Shown here piece after piece: positions 47,878-55,802 of a stretch of DNA of 64,000 nucleotides. The notes beneath the pieces were generated by a model. It was not told where the DNA came from. It saw only the letters and a list, made by a program, of their open reading frames with translations, and searched no databases. Where the stretch lies: positions 2,046,001-2,110,000 of the forward strand of contig NZ_JBANDL010000002.1 of assembly GCF_037027445.1 (NCBI RefSeq), read 5' to 3'. The DNA is from Lysobacter firmicutimachus. Lineage in GTDB: Bacteria; Pseudomonadota; Gammaproteobacteria; Xanthomonadales; Xanthomonadaceae. The number at the start of each line of letters is the position of its first letter. The stretch's first letter is position 1. Both the position numbers and the translations under genes were made by a program.

Positions 47878-49098
47878 TTACGGCGTGGTCTTCAAGGTCA
47901 GCGAGTACGCGCTCAGGATCGGGTTGATCGGGCTGTAATAGCTGTTGCCGCCGCCGGTGCGGCCCTGGCGGCCCTTGCAGCTGCCGCTGCCGCCGGAGAG
48001 CACGCCCTGCGCCTGGCCGGCGCCGGTGATGAACGAACCGCCGGAGTCGCCGCCTTCGGAGCAGGCGGTGGTTTGAGTCAGGCCGGTGACGGTGCCGTCC
48101 GGATTGCCGGCGTCGTCGACGTAGGACACGGTGACGTTCTTGCTGCGGATGGCGCCGCAGCGCCAGCTGCTGGTGCGGCCGGAACGGCACAGCGCGGCGC
48201 CGACCGCGGCCTCGGTGCTGCCGACCACGTTGACGTCGCCGTTGCCGTAGCCGTACACGCTGGCCGAAAGGGTGTGGGTGCTGTCGACCTGGACCCAGCC
48301 GCGGTCCGGGCCGGTTTCGTTGTTGTCGGGCATGGTCGAGGCGGCGAACGAACCCAGGCGCACGCCCGGGGTCCACTGCGAGACTTCGTGATAGACCACT
48401 TCGCCGGTGTCGCCGCAGTGGCCGGCGGTGGCGAAGCCGTTGGTGGTGCCCTTGGTGACCGAGAAGCCGACCGAGCAGGCATAGACGTAGCCGTCGCCCG
48501 GATCGCGCAGGTAGCCGCGGCCGCCCTGGATGGCGATGCGGCGCTGCGGCGCCTCGGCCAGGGTTTCGAAGCGCACGGTATCGCTGTCCAGGCCGCTGCG
48601 CGCGACGAAGTCGACCGCGGCGTCTTCCGCACCGGGCGCGACGCCGACGATCACGCTGTTGCTGGGCAGGTCGACCGCCCAGCTGTACACGCCCTTGGGC
48701 GCCTTGCCGTTGCGCGCCAGCTGACTGTCGAGCTGGGCCTTGGCGCGGTCGAGCGCGGCCAGGCTGTGGCGGGCCTGGCGGGTTTCCACGCCGGCCGCGG
48801 CCTTGGCGGCCTTGATCGACGTGCTGGCGGCGACGAAGGCGAACGAGCCGTCGGCCTTGCGCTCGAGCCAGGCGCCGGCGTAGTGGCGGCCCAGTTGCTT
48901 GGCCAGCGCCTTCTCCTGCTGCGCGGCCAGGCGTTCGGCCTTGAGGTACTGGGCCAGTTGGTTGCCGGACAGGCCCAGGTCGCGCTGCATGGCCGTCTTC
49001 AGGGCGGGGGCGATGTCGTCGGCGGCGAAGGCCGCGCCGGACACCATCATGACCGCCGTTGCAGCGAGAACCGACTTACTGATCTTGCGCATATCCAA
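47878..49098 (-). CDS. Alpha-lytic-type serine protease (S1E)
   Basis: A 406-residue secreted protease. The signal peptide is MDMRKISKSVLAATAVMMVSGAAFA; the start may equally be the second Met (49092). The long propeptide of the alpha-lytic family (LKTAMQRDLGLSGNQLAQYL, VVGVAPG-like SVIVGVAPGAEDAAVDFV) spans about 30-195 and acts as folding chaperone. The mature domain begins near CSVGFSVTKG and has FATAGHCG (His) and SEGGDSGGSFITG (Ser) with six cysteines. This is a hallmark Lysobacter exoenzyme. It is convergent with the metalloprotease gene. Confidence 0.92.
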   Translation of the reverse strand: MDMRKISKSVLAATAVMMVSGAAFAADDIAPALKTAMQRDLGLSGNQLAQYLKAERLAAQQEKALAKQLGRHYAGAWLERKADGSFAFVAASTSIKAAKAAAGVETRQARHSLAALDRAKAQLDSQLARNGKAPKGVYSWAVDLPSNSVIVGVAPGAEDAAVDFVARSGLDSDTVRFETLAEAPQRRIAIQGGRGYLRDPGDGYVYACSVGFSVTKGTTNGFATAGHCGDTGEVVYHEVSQWTPGVRLGSFAASTMPDNNETGPDRGWVQVDSTHTLSASVYGYGNGDVNVVGSTEAAVGAALCRSGRTSSWRCGAIRSKNVTVSYVDDAGNPDGTVTGLTQTTACSEGGDSGGSFITGAGQAQGVLSGGSGSCKGRQGRTGGGNSYYSPINPILSAYSLTLKTTP

Positions 49099-49310
49099 AA
49101 GCTCCTAGGGCAGAGAAGGGATGCGGACAGCGATGCGGCCGGTTCGGAGCGGGCGGGGATGAGCCGGTTGGGAGCGCTCGGGTGGGCCGCAATGAATGGA
49201 ACGGGGCGGTGCGATGGCGTCCCTACCTTGGAAGTGCGACCAAGTGCCTGTTTTGCGTGCGGGTTCAGCAGCGCTTGGATGAAGATCGTGAATGGGGAGC
49301 GGCCTACGAG

Positions 49311-49603
49311 GTAGGAGCGACGTCCCACGGGGACTTCCTTCGGTCACGAGTCGCGACCGCGAGGCGTGGGGCTCGCGTCGTATCCATCTGCGACCGATGC
49401 GGAAGACGAAACGCGACGAACAATCTGTCGGCGATGGAGCGAGCGGATCGGTCGGTGGGCTGGCATAGAGGTTCGGCGCGAGACGGAAGCTCCGCCGCCG
49501 CGGCTCGCGCCGCTCCTACCCGCGATACGGCGTGGTTTCTGATCGCGGCGGCGGGCGTGGGTCGCTCTGCGCGTTGCGTGGTCGCGGCTCACGCCGCTCC
49601 TAC
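49311..49603. repeat. Three REP palindromes, one of the 47-base form
   Basis: A 47-base copy (49311-49357), an inverted 23-base copy (49497-49519) and an inverted 23-base copy (49581-49603) fill the 49099-49648 space between two protease genes. No gene is supported there. Confidence 0.8.
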
Positions 49604-49610
49604 AAGGGGG

Positions 49611-49638
49611 CCAGCGCCCCGCGTGAGCGGGACGCTGG
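49611..49638 (-). terminator. Hairpin after the S8 protease gene
   Basis: CCAGCG-CCCCGC and GCGGG-ACGCTGG pair around GTGA with one mismatch, 11 bases past the stop at 49649. There is no T run. Confidence 0.5.
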
Positions 49639-49648
49639 GAGTACCCAC

Positions 49649-51157
49649 TCAGGGCATGGCTTTGACCCGCGAAATCGCCGCGCGCAGATCCGGCAGCGGG
49701 CCGATCTGGCCGCCGGCGCCGGTTTGCGGGGTGCCGGTGGCGATCAGCAGGTCGCGCATCTGCCGCGGCGTCAGGGTGATGCCGCGTTGCTTGGCGATGC
49801 CCGACAGCGCAACCACCGCCGACGCGACGATCGGCGAGGCGCTGGAGGTGCCGGAGAACGTCTTGGTGTAGTAGGCGTTGACGCCGCCGTTGTACAGGTT
49901 GCCGTAGCCGGCGGTGGTGACGCAGCGGCCCCAGGCCTGGACGTTGACGCGGCGGCCGTAGGTCGAGAACGGTTGCTTGGCGCGTTCGGCGACGCTGTCG
50001 CTGCACCAGGCGTTGGAACGCGGGCCGCCGGCGCCGACGATGATCGAGCCCGAATCCGGGCGGCTGCGCGGGAACGGCGAGCCGAAGCAAGCGGTGTTGT
50101 CGAGGTTCATGTTGCCGTTGCCGCCGGCCTGGACCACGTGCACGCCCTTGTTGGTGGCCACCACGATCGCGTCGTACACCGACGGCGTCCATTCCACCGG
50201 CACGTAGTTGCTGCAGCCGCTGGGGCCGGCGGCCTGCTGTTCGAGCAGAATCACGTCGCCGGCGCGCAGGAAGTTGGCCGCGGTGAGGATGGCGTTGGCC
50301 AGGTCGTAGCCGCGCTCGGTGTTCATCGCATTGGTGTAGTGCGCGCTGGCCCCGTTGACCAATCCGGTGACGCCGATCCCGTTGGCGTCGGCGACCAGTT
50401 CGCCCATCACCGCGGTGCCGTGGTTGTTGTCGTTGAACGGATCGCGCGGGGTGCCGTTGCGCACCTGCGCGCCGGCCAGGCGCAGCTTGGACAGGTCTTC
50501 GTGGTTGACGTTCCAGCTGTATTCGATGTCGAGCACGCGTATGCCGGCGCCGTTGCCGCCGGGCTGGGTGCGGGCGTAGTCGCTGTCGATGCCGCTCTGC
50601 GCGGCGGGCAGTTTGTAGTGCTGGTTGCCGTCGTAGGCGGGCGAGGCCGGCAGCGGCACCGGCAGCGGCGCGGGGTAGGCGATCTCGACGATGCCCATGG
50701 CGTTGAGTTCGTCGATCACGCGCCGGATGTCTTGCCCCGGGCGCAGGCGCAGGCGGAACCACTGGCTGAGGTCGGGTTGGGCGTTGCCGGCCTGCGGCTG
50801 CGCGCTCTTGGCCAGGCTGGACAGGGTGGCGGCATCGGCGCGGAACAACGGTTCCATCGCCGATACCGGGCCGGCGCCGCCGGTGAGGCTTTCCAACGCG
50901 GCCAGGCGGCCGTACTTGGCCGAGGTCGGGCGGCCGCCCTGCAGGCTGACCTGGCTGTCGCGGACGAACTTGACCTCGATGACCTCGCGCGAGTCGTAGC
51001 GGCCGAGCGTGGTCTTGAACGGCTTGGCGAACACCGACGGCGCGGCGGGATCGGCCGGCGGCGCGGCCGGCGGCGCGGCGGCCGGCAGGGCGGCGAGAAG
51101 CAGCAGCGGCAACAGGCGCAGCCGGCGGGCCGGCGCGGTACGAGCGAAAGAGCGCAT
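49649..51157 (-). CDS. Secreted S8 (subtilisin-like) serine protease
   Basis: A 502-residue exported protease. MRSFARTAPARRLRLLPLLL starts a signal peptide and is followed by an Ala/Pro-rich stretch. Residues about 45-170 form a pro-region. The catalytic triad is seen as RVLDIEYSWN (Asp), NNHGTAVMGEL (His) and SGTSSASPIVA (Ser), with QAGGNGN giving the oxyanion Asn. The IEY in place of the usual DTG after the Asp strand is unusual but occurs in Lysobacter/Xanthomonas relatives. No P-domain or barrel is present, so it is probably released. It is read divergently from the M13 gene. Confidence 0.88.
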   Translation of the reverse strand: MRSFARTAPARRLRLLPLLLLAALPAAAPPAAPPADPAAPSVFAKPFKTTLGRYDSREVIEVKFVRDSQVSLQGGRPTSAKYGRLAALESLTGGAGPVSAMEPLFRADAATLSSLAKSAQPQAGNAQPDLSQWFRLRLRPGQDIRRVIDELNAMGIVEIAYPAPLPVPLPASPAYDGNQHYKLPAAQSGIDSDYARTQPGGNGAGIRVLDIEYSWNVNHEDLSKLRLAGAQVRNGTPRDPFNDNNHGTAVMGELVADANGIGVTGLVNGASAHYTNAMNTERGYDLANAILTAANFLRAGDVILLEQQAAGPSGCSNYVPVEWTPSVYDAIVVATNKGVHVVQAGGNGNMNLDNTACFGSPFPRSRPDSGSIIVGAGGPRSNAWCSDSVAERAKQPFSTYGRRVNVQAWGRCVTTAGYGNLYNGGVNAYYTKTFSGTSSASPIVASAVVALSGIAKQRGITLTPRQMRDLLIATGTPQTGAGGQIGPLPDLRAAISRVKAMP

Positions 51158-51768
51158 GAGTGGGTCCTGGATGATGGGGAGGTGTCGTCATGCGAAGCAA
51201 CACGCGTCCGGGCTTCGCGGCCGGTGTGGGATCGGCCTACGGCTGCAACTGCGATCCGGCGGCGAGAGTATTCACCCGGCTATGTGCCCTGACTTGAGTC
51301 GGATCACGCTTTCGCCGTTGCGTTCCGGGCGTGGTTTCGCGCTGCGCGAAACGGGATCGCGCACACGGCTTGAAGGCGCCGCGGCGGGCGGCGGCGGCGC
51401 TGCGGTAGATGCAGACGTGGCAGGGTGAGCGGTTGGATCGCGTGTGCGGTCGCGGCGCCGGACGAATCGTTGTGCAGTGCACCGATACCGCATCGGATGG
51501 CGGCGAGACCGCCCCTTGTAGGAGCGGCGTAAGCTGCGACAAACGCAGCGGTTCTCGACAGCGTTGCAGCCAAGGTCAGGCCATTCGGGCGATAACCGGC
51601 GTGCGCGTCGAGGTTCGGGGTCTCGGACACGACGCTTGCGTACACCGCTGCGGTGGGTCGCGGCTTACGCCGCTCCTACAGGGGCAGAATGCGGAACCGG
51701 GACTTCTGGGACGGGTGCGCGGCGGGGCGCTGGCTATAGTGGCCGGACCCCTCGACAGGAGTCGTGCC
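51158..51768. repeat. Divergent promoter spacer with two REP palindromes
   Basis: This 611-base gap between the S8 and M13 protease genes holds REP copies at 51518-51540 (+) and 51657-51679 (inverted). Promoters for both genes must lie here but were not resolved. No gene is supported. Confidence 0.6.
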
Positions 51769-53787
51769 GTGGTCAAGTCCAGCGTTCCGCTCGTTGCGTT
51801 GTTGGCCGTTTCCACCGCCTCCGCCGGCGCCCTGCACGGGATCCAACCCGGCGACATCAATCGCGGCGGCCAGGCCTGCGATGATTTCTTCGACTACGCC
51901 AACGGCGCCTGGCGCCAGCAGAACCCGATCCCCGACTACATGGATCGCTGGAGCCGGCGCTGGCAGTCGGGCGAAGTCAACAAGGAGCGCGTGCGCGACA
52001 TCCTGACCGAGCTGTCGGCGCGCAACGATTGGCCCAAGGGAAGCGCGGGGCAGTTGGCCGGCGATTTCTATGCCGCCTGCATGGACGAGTCGCGCATCGA
52101 CGCTCTCGGCGTCGAACCGCTGCGGCCCTGGCTGGACGAAATCGGCGCGATCGGCGACCGCGACGGCTTGCAGCGCGAGATCGGCAAGCTGCACGCGGCC
52201 GGCATCGCGGTGCCGTTCGTGGTGTTCGCCGGCGAGGACCTGCGCGAGCCGTCCAAGACCATCGCCCATCTCTACGCCGGCGGCCTGGGGCTGCCGGACC
52301 GGGACTACTACTTCAAGACCGAGCCGCGCTTCGTCGAGGCGCGGGCCAAGTACCTGCTGCACGTGGCGAAGATGTTCGAGCTGGCCGGCGCCCCGGGCGA
52401 ACAGGCGCAGCGCGATGCGCAGACGGTATTCGAGTTCGAGCAGCGCCTGGCCGAGGCTTCGCTGGACAACGTGCAGTTGCGCGATCCCAAGCTGCAGGAC
52501 AACCCGACCGGCTTCGACGATTTGGCCAAGCTGGCGCCGAACTTCGATTGGAGCGGCTATTTCGACGCCGCGCAGATGCCGCGCGCCGCGGTCAATGTGA
52601 CCCAGCCCAAGTTTCTGCAGCAATTCGACCGCGAGCTGGCCAAGACGCCGCTGCCGCAATGGCAGGCCTACCTGCGCTGGCAGTTGCTGCATGCCGCGGC
52701 CGACTCGTTGTCGACGCCGTTCGTGGAGGAAAACTTCGCCTTCAACGGCAAGTTCCTCACCGGCACCACCCAGATCAAGCCGCGCTGGAAGCGTTGCGCC
52801 GAACTCACCGACAACCAGCTCGGCGAGGCGCTGGGGCAGAAGTACGCGGAGAAGTATTTCCCGCCGCAGGCCAAGGCGCGCATGCAGGAGATGGTCAAGA
52901 ACATCCTCGCGGCGATGGACGACACCATCCGCGAGCTGGACTGGATGGACGATGCGACCAAGCAAAAGGCGCTGGAAAAGCGCTCGACCTTCGTCGCCAA
53001 GCTCGGCTATCCGGACAAGTTCAAAACCTACGACGGCGTCGCGGTGAGCCGCGACTCGGCCTGGAACAACGTGGTCGCGGCCTCGCGCTGGAACGTGGCC
53101 GACAACCGCAGCCAGGTCGGCAAGCCCACCGATCGCAGCCGCTGGGGCATGACGCCGCCGACGTCGAACGCCTATTACAACCCGCTGCAGAACGAGATCG
53201 TGTTCCCGGCCGGCATCCTGCAGCCGCCGGCGTTCGACGTGGACGCGACCGACGCGGTCAACTACGGCGCGATCGGGGTGGTGATCGGCCACGAGATCAG
53301 CCACGGCTTCGACGACCAGGGTGCGCAGTTCGACGCGCAAGGCCGTTTGAAGAACTGGTGGACGCCGGCCGACGGCCGGCAGTTCGCGGCCAAGGGCCAG
53401 TGCGTGGTCGATCAGTTCGAAGGCTATTTCATCGAGCCCGGCGTGCACCACAACGGCAAGCTGGTGTTGGGCGAATCCATCGGCGATCTGGCCGGAGCCA
53501 AGATCGCTTACCGCGCCTATCTGAAATCGCGCGAGGGCAAGGGGCCGGAACCGACCTTGGACGGCTTCACGCCGCAGCAGCAGTTCTTCATCGCCTGGGG
53601 CCAGTTCCGCGGCGACGAAACCCGCATGGAGACCCAGCGCACCATGATCCAGGGCGACCCGCACCCGGTCGCCAAGTACCGCGTCAACGGCCCGCTGTCG
53701 AACCTGCCGGCGTTCCAGCAGGCGTTCCAGTGCAAGGCGGGGGATGCGATGGTGCGGGCGGAGGCGAAGCGCTGCGAGGTGTGGTGA
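51769..53787 (+). CDS. M13 family metallopeptidase (PepO/neprilysin-like)
   Basis: A 672-residue zinc endopeptidase of normal family length. The GTG at 51769 has CAGGAG upstream and starts a signal peptide (VKSSVPLVALLAVSTASAGA). The N-terminal M13 domain begins ACDDFFDYANGAWRQQNPIP. The catalytic domain has VIGHEISHGFDDQG (HEISH at 508-512), VLGESIGDLAGAKIAY (third zinc ligand Glu) and the C-terminal HPVAKYRVNGPLSN substrate motif, then a final Cys. It acts on short peptides in the periplasm or outside, so it may finish digestion started by the neighbouring exoproteases. Confidence 0.93.
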   Translation: MVKSSVPLVALLAVSTASAGALHGIQPGDINRGGQACDDFFDYANGAWRQQNPIPDYMDRWSRRWQSGEVNKERVRDILTELSARNDWPKGSAGQLAGDFYAACMDESRIDALGVEPLRPWLDEIGAIGDRDGLQREIGKLHAAGIAVPFVVFAGEDLREPSKTIAHLYAGGLGLPDRDYYFKTEPRFVEARAKYLLHVAKMFELAGAPGEQAQRDAQTVFEFEQRLAEASLDNVQLRDPKLQDNPTGFDDLAKLAPNFDWSGYFDAAQMPRAAVNVTQPKFLQQFDRELAKTPLPQWQAYLRWQLLHAAADSLSTPFVEENFAFNGKFLTGTTQIKPRWKRCAELTDNQLGEALGQKYAEKYFPPQAKARMQEMVKNILAAMDDTIRELDWMDDATKQKALEKRSTFVAKLGYPDKFKTYDGVAVSRDSAWNNVVAASRWNVADNRSQVGKPTDRSRWGMTPPTSNAYYNPLQNEIVFPAGILQPPAFDVDATDAVNYGAIGVVIGHEISHGFDDQGAQFDAQGRLKNWWTPADGRQFAAKGQCVVDQFEGYFIEPGVHHNGKLVLGESIGDLAGAKIAYRAYLKSREGKGPEPTLDGFTPQQQFFIAWGQFRGDETRMETQRTMIQGDPHPVAKYRVNGPLSNLPAFQQAFQCKAGDAMVRAEAKRCEVW

Positions 53788-53955
53788 GACACGCGCTCGT
53801 ACAGCGGCGAAGGCCGGGGCGTTGTGCGTCCTGGCCGGGTTCCCGAGACACTGCGGTCATGCCGCCGATCGCCGGCTTCGCGGGGCTGACGATTTGGGCG
53901 CCGCGCCGCGAAACCCGCCTGCCGCTCGGCCGTCGGACCGCGAGGACTGCCTGAC

Positions 53956-53979
53956 GTCATGCCGCGAAAGCGGGCATCC
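53956..53979. repeat. Short dispersed hairpin repeat
   Basis: GTCATGCC-GCGAAAGC-GGGCATCC resembles the common GTCATTCCCGCGAAAGCGGG intergenic repeat of gamma-proteobacteria, here with changes. It lies in the 230-base spacer after the M13 gene. Confidence 0.4.
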
Positions 53980-54016
53980 GGAGACTTCAGCGTCATGCGT
54001 CCTGGAAGCCACACCG

Positions 54017-54238
54017 TCACTCCTCCGGTGGCGGCGTCGGATCGTAGGCGATCAGCTCCCCGGGCTGGCATTCCAGCGCCGCGCAGATCGCCTCCAGGGT
54101 GGAGAAGCGGATCGCCTTGGCCTTGCCGGTCTTGAGGATCGACAGATTGGCCAAGGTGATGTCGACGCGTTCGGACAGCTCGGTCAGGGTCATGCGCCGT
54201 TCGTGCAGTTTTTCGTCGAGGCGGATCACGATCGCCAT
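54017..54238 (-). CDS. XRE-family small regulator
   Basis: A 73-residue helix-turn-helix protein of the Cro/YozG type (MAIVIRLDEKLHERRMTLTE; recognition region ITLANLSILKTGKAKAIRFS). The C-terminal CQPGELIAYDP is typical. It follows the DUF2975 gene by three bases on the same strand. In this two-gene arrangement the regulator usually controls its own operon. The twin palindromes at 54774-54812 are candidate operators. Confidence 0.88.
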   Translation of the reverse strand: MAIVIRLDEKLHERRMTLTELSERVDITLANLSILKTGKAKAIRFSTLEAICAALECQPGELIAYDPTPPPEE

Positions 54239-54241
54239 GGC

Positions 54242-54757
54242 TTACACCGTGCCTTCCAGGTCGGAGCGCATGCGCGCGCCCTGTTCGAACACCCGCGCCA
54301 GCACGAACAGCAGCAGCACCGCCAGCCAGGGCGCGAACGAGAAGCCGACGTCGATGTCCATCTTCAGCCCCGGCGAGGACTTGGCGGCGGCGTAGACGAC
54401 GCTGGCGATCAGCAGGCGCACGCCTTCGCCGGCCAGCACCCACCAGGCGATCGCCTGCAGGCGGCGGCTGTTGCCGGCGGCGAAGGGATCGCCGTCGCGC
54501 ACGGTATCGACGATCGCCAGCAGCTCGCGCAGCACGCGGTGGACGAGATAGGCGCCGAGGATGCCGAGCAGCACCACCGCGCGCAGGGCGTTGTGCAGGT
54601 GGGCGTAGGTCGCGCCGAGAGCGTCGAACATCAGCTTCGGGTTGACCAGGGTCGCGATCAGCAGCGCGGCGATGGCGAAGGCGTAGAGGGCGTTGAGGAC
54701 GATCAGCCCGCGGATCACCAGGCGGGCCAGGGGCAGGGCGTTGGGCGGGCGGGACAT
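54242..54757 (-). CDS. DUF2975 membrane protein
   Basis: A 171-residue inner-membrane protein with four predicted helices (about 12-35, 57-75, 100-125 and 137-158). The central cytoplasmic loop GDPFAAGNSRRLQAIAWWVLAGE is the conserved DUF2975 motif. Function is unknown. DUF2975-XRE pairs are common in many bacteria and are thought to act as membrane-linked regulatory modules. The start at 54757 lies just after an AAGGAGCC site, directly downstream of AT-rich palindromes. Confidence 0.88.
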   Translation of the reverse strand: MSRPPNALPLARLVIRGLIVLNALYAFAIAALLIATLVNPKLMFDALGATYAHLHNALRAVVLLGILGAYLVHRVLRELLAIVDTVRDGDPFAAGNSRRLQAIAWWVLAGEGVRLLIASVVYAAAKSSPGLKMDIDVGFSFAPWLAVLLLFVLARVFEQGARMRSDLEGTV

Positions 54758-54773
54758 GGCACGGCTCCTTGGG

Positions 54774-54812
54774 TATATCGTGAATCGATATATAATTTAT
54801 CGAAAAACGATA
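54774..54812 (-). promoter_or_regulatory. Twin palindromes upstream of the DUF2975-XRE operon
   Basis: TATATCG-TGAAT-CGATATA (54774-54792) and TATCG-AAAAA-CGATA (54798-54812) share the CGATA half-site with five-base spacers. Their centres are 22 bases apart, about two helical turns. The element is strikingly AT-rich, just upstream of the operon start, so it may overlap the promoter and bind the XRE protein. Confidence 0.6.
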
Positions 54813-55011
54813 TTCAAGTGCCGCAGGGGGCTGAGCGCGACCGTCCGTCGGCTCCTGGCCGGGGGGCCGGCGGCGCGGCGCGACAGGGCGGCTTTCTCTA
54901 CCGCCGCCGAGCGCGCCGACGGACGGTCGGCCGCCCGCCGCGCACCGTTGCGTGGCTTCGGATGCGGGCGTCCGCGCGGTGCGGGCCGCCACTCCAAGGA
55001 AAAACGAAGCC

Positions 55012-55248
55012 ATGTCGAGCAAGAAAGACATCCATGTCGTGCCGCACAGCGACGGCTGGGCGGTCCGGCGCGAAGGCAGCGACCGCGCCAGCTCGATCCA
55101 CGACACCAAGGCCGCGGCCCTGGCGGCCGCGCGCAACCTCGGCCGCAAGGATCACGTCGAGGTCGTCAGCCACGGGCGCGACGGGCGCATCCAGGACAGC
55201 GACAGCTACGGCAGCGATCCGCATCCGCCCAAGGACCGCAAGCACTGA
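55012..55248 (+). CDS. DUF2188 family protein
   Basis: A 78-residue soluble protein. KDIHVVPHSDGWAVRREGSD, SSIHDTKAAALAAAR and DGRIQDSDSYGSDPHPP match the DUF2188 pattern, a small family with no known activity that is often stress-induced. AAGGA precedes the ATG. It is a single gene between two minus-strand operons. Confidence 0.82.
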   Translation: MSSKKDIHVVPHSDGWAVRREGSDRASSIHDTKAAALAAARNLGRKDHVEVVSHGRDGRIQDSDSYGSDPHPPKDRKH

Positions 55249-55381
55249 ATCCGGCGCCGGTTGCGACGGCGGCGGCTTCGCCGCTGCGGTTTTCGCCGTG
55301 CACGGACCGTGCCTGCATCCCGTCCCCCTTGGCTGAAGGGGGGCGGACTCGATCTTTGCCGATCGATGCCGTCCCCGGGCT

Positions 55382-55774
55382 TCAATCGTCGTCCTCATCC
55401 TGTCCTTTGCGCAGCACCTTGCGTTGCATGGCGTCGAGGTACGCGTCGGCTTCGGCGACGCTGCTGAAGATCTCCTCCATCGGCACGGCCTTGACCAGGT
55501 CGAACACTTTCTGGATCTGCGGCTGCGGATTGACCACGACGACTTTGCCGTTGCGCCCGGCCAGCGCCTTGCGTGCGCGGAAGATCGAGCGGATGCCGGC
55601 GGAGCTGATGTACTCCAGGCCGGCCAGGTCCAGCACCAGCGACGGCACATCGGCGGCCAGCAAAGGGGCCAGTTGCCGGTCCAGCTCGGCGTAGCTGGCG
55701 GTGTCCAGACGTCCGGCCAGGCTGACGCGCTGGCTCTGTGCGGTGGCCGGATCGATACGGATGGTCAAGTCCAT
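55382..55774 (-). CDS. STAS-domain anti-sigma factor antagonist
   Basis: A 130-residue STAS protein. RVSLAGRLDTASYAELDRQL and LVLDLAGLEYISSAGIRSIF are the canonical strands; Ser57/58 in ISSAG is the likely phosphorylation site. A charged tail (RKVLRKGQDEDDD) is extra. In partner-switching systems the dephosphorylated STAS protein binds a kinase and frees its target. The adjacent phosphatase/HATPase gene starts 28 bases away on the same strand, so the two probably form a switch. No sigma factor is next to them. Confidence 0.9.
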   Translation of the reverse strand: MDLTIRIDPATAQSQRVSLAGRLDTASYAELDRQLAPLLAADVPSLVLDLAGLEYISSAGIRSIFRARKALAGRNGKVVVVNPQPQIQKVFDLVKAVPMEEIFSSVAEADAYLDAMQRKVLRKGQDEDDD

Positions 55775-55802
55775 GCGTGGCTCCTGGTTCGGGCGGCCGG
55801 CG

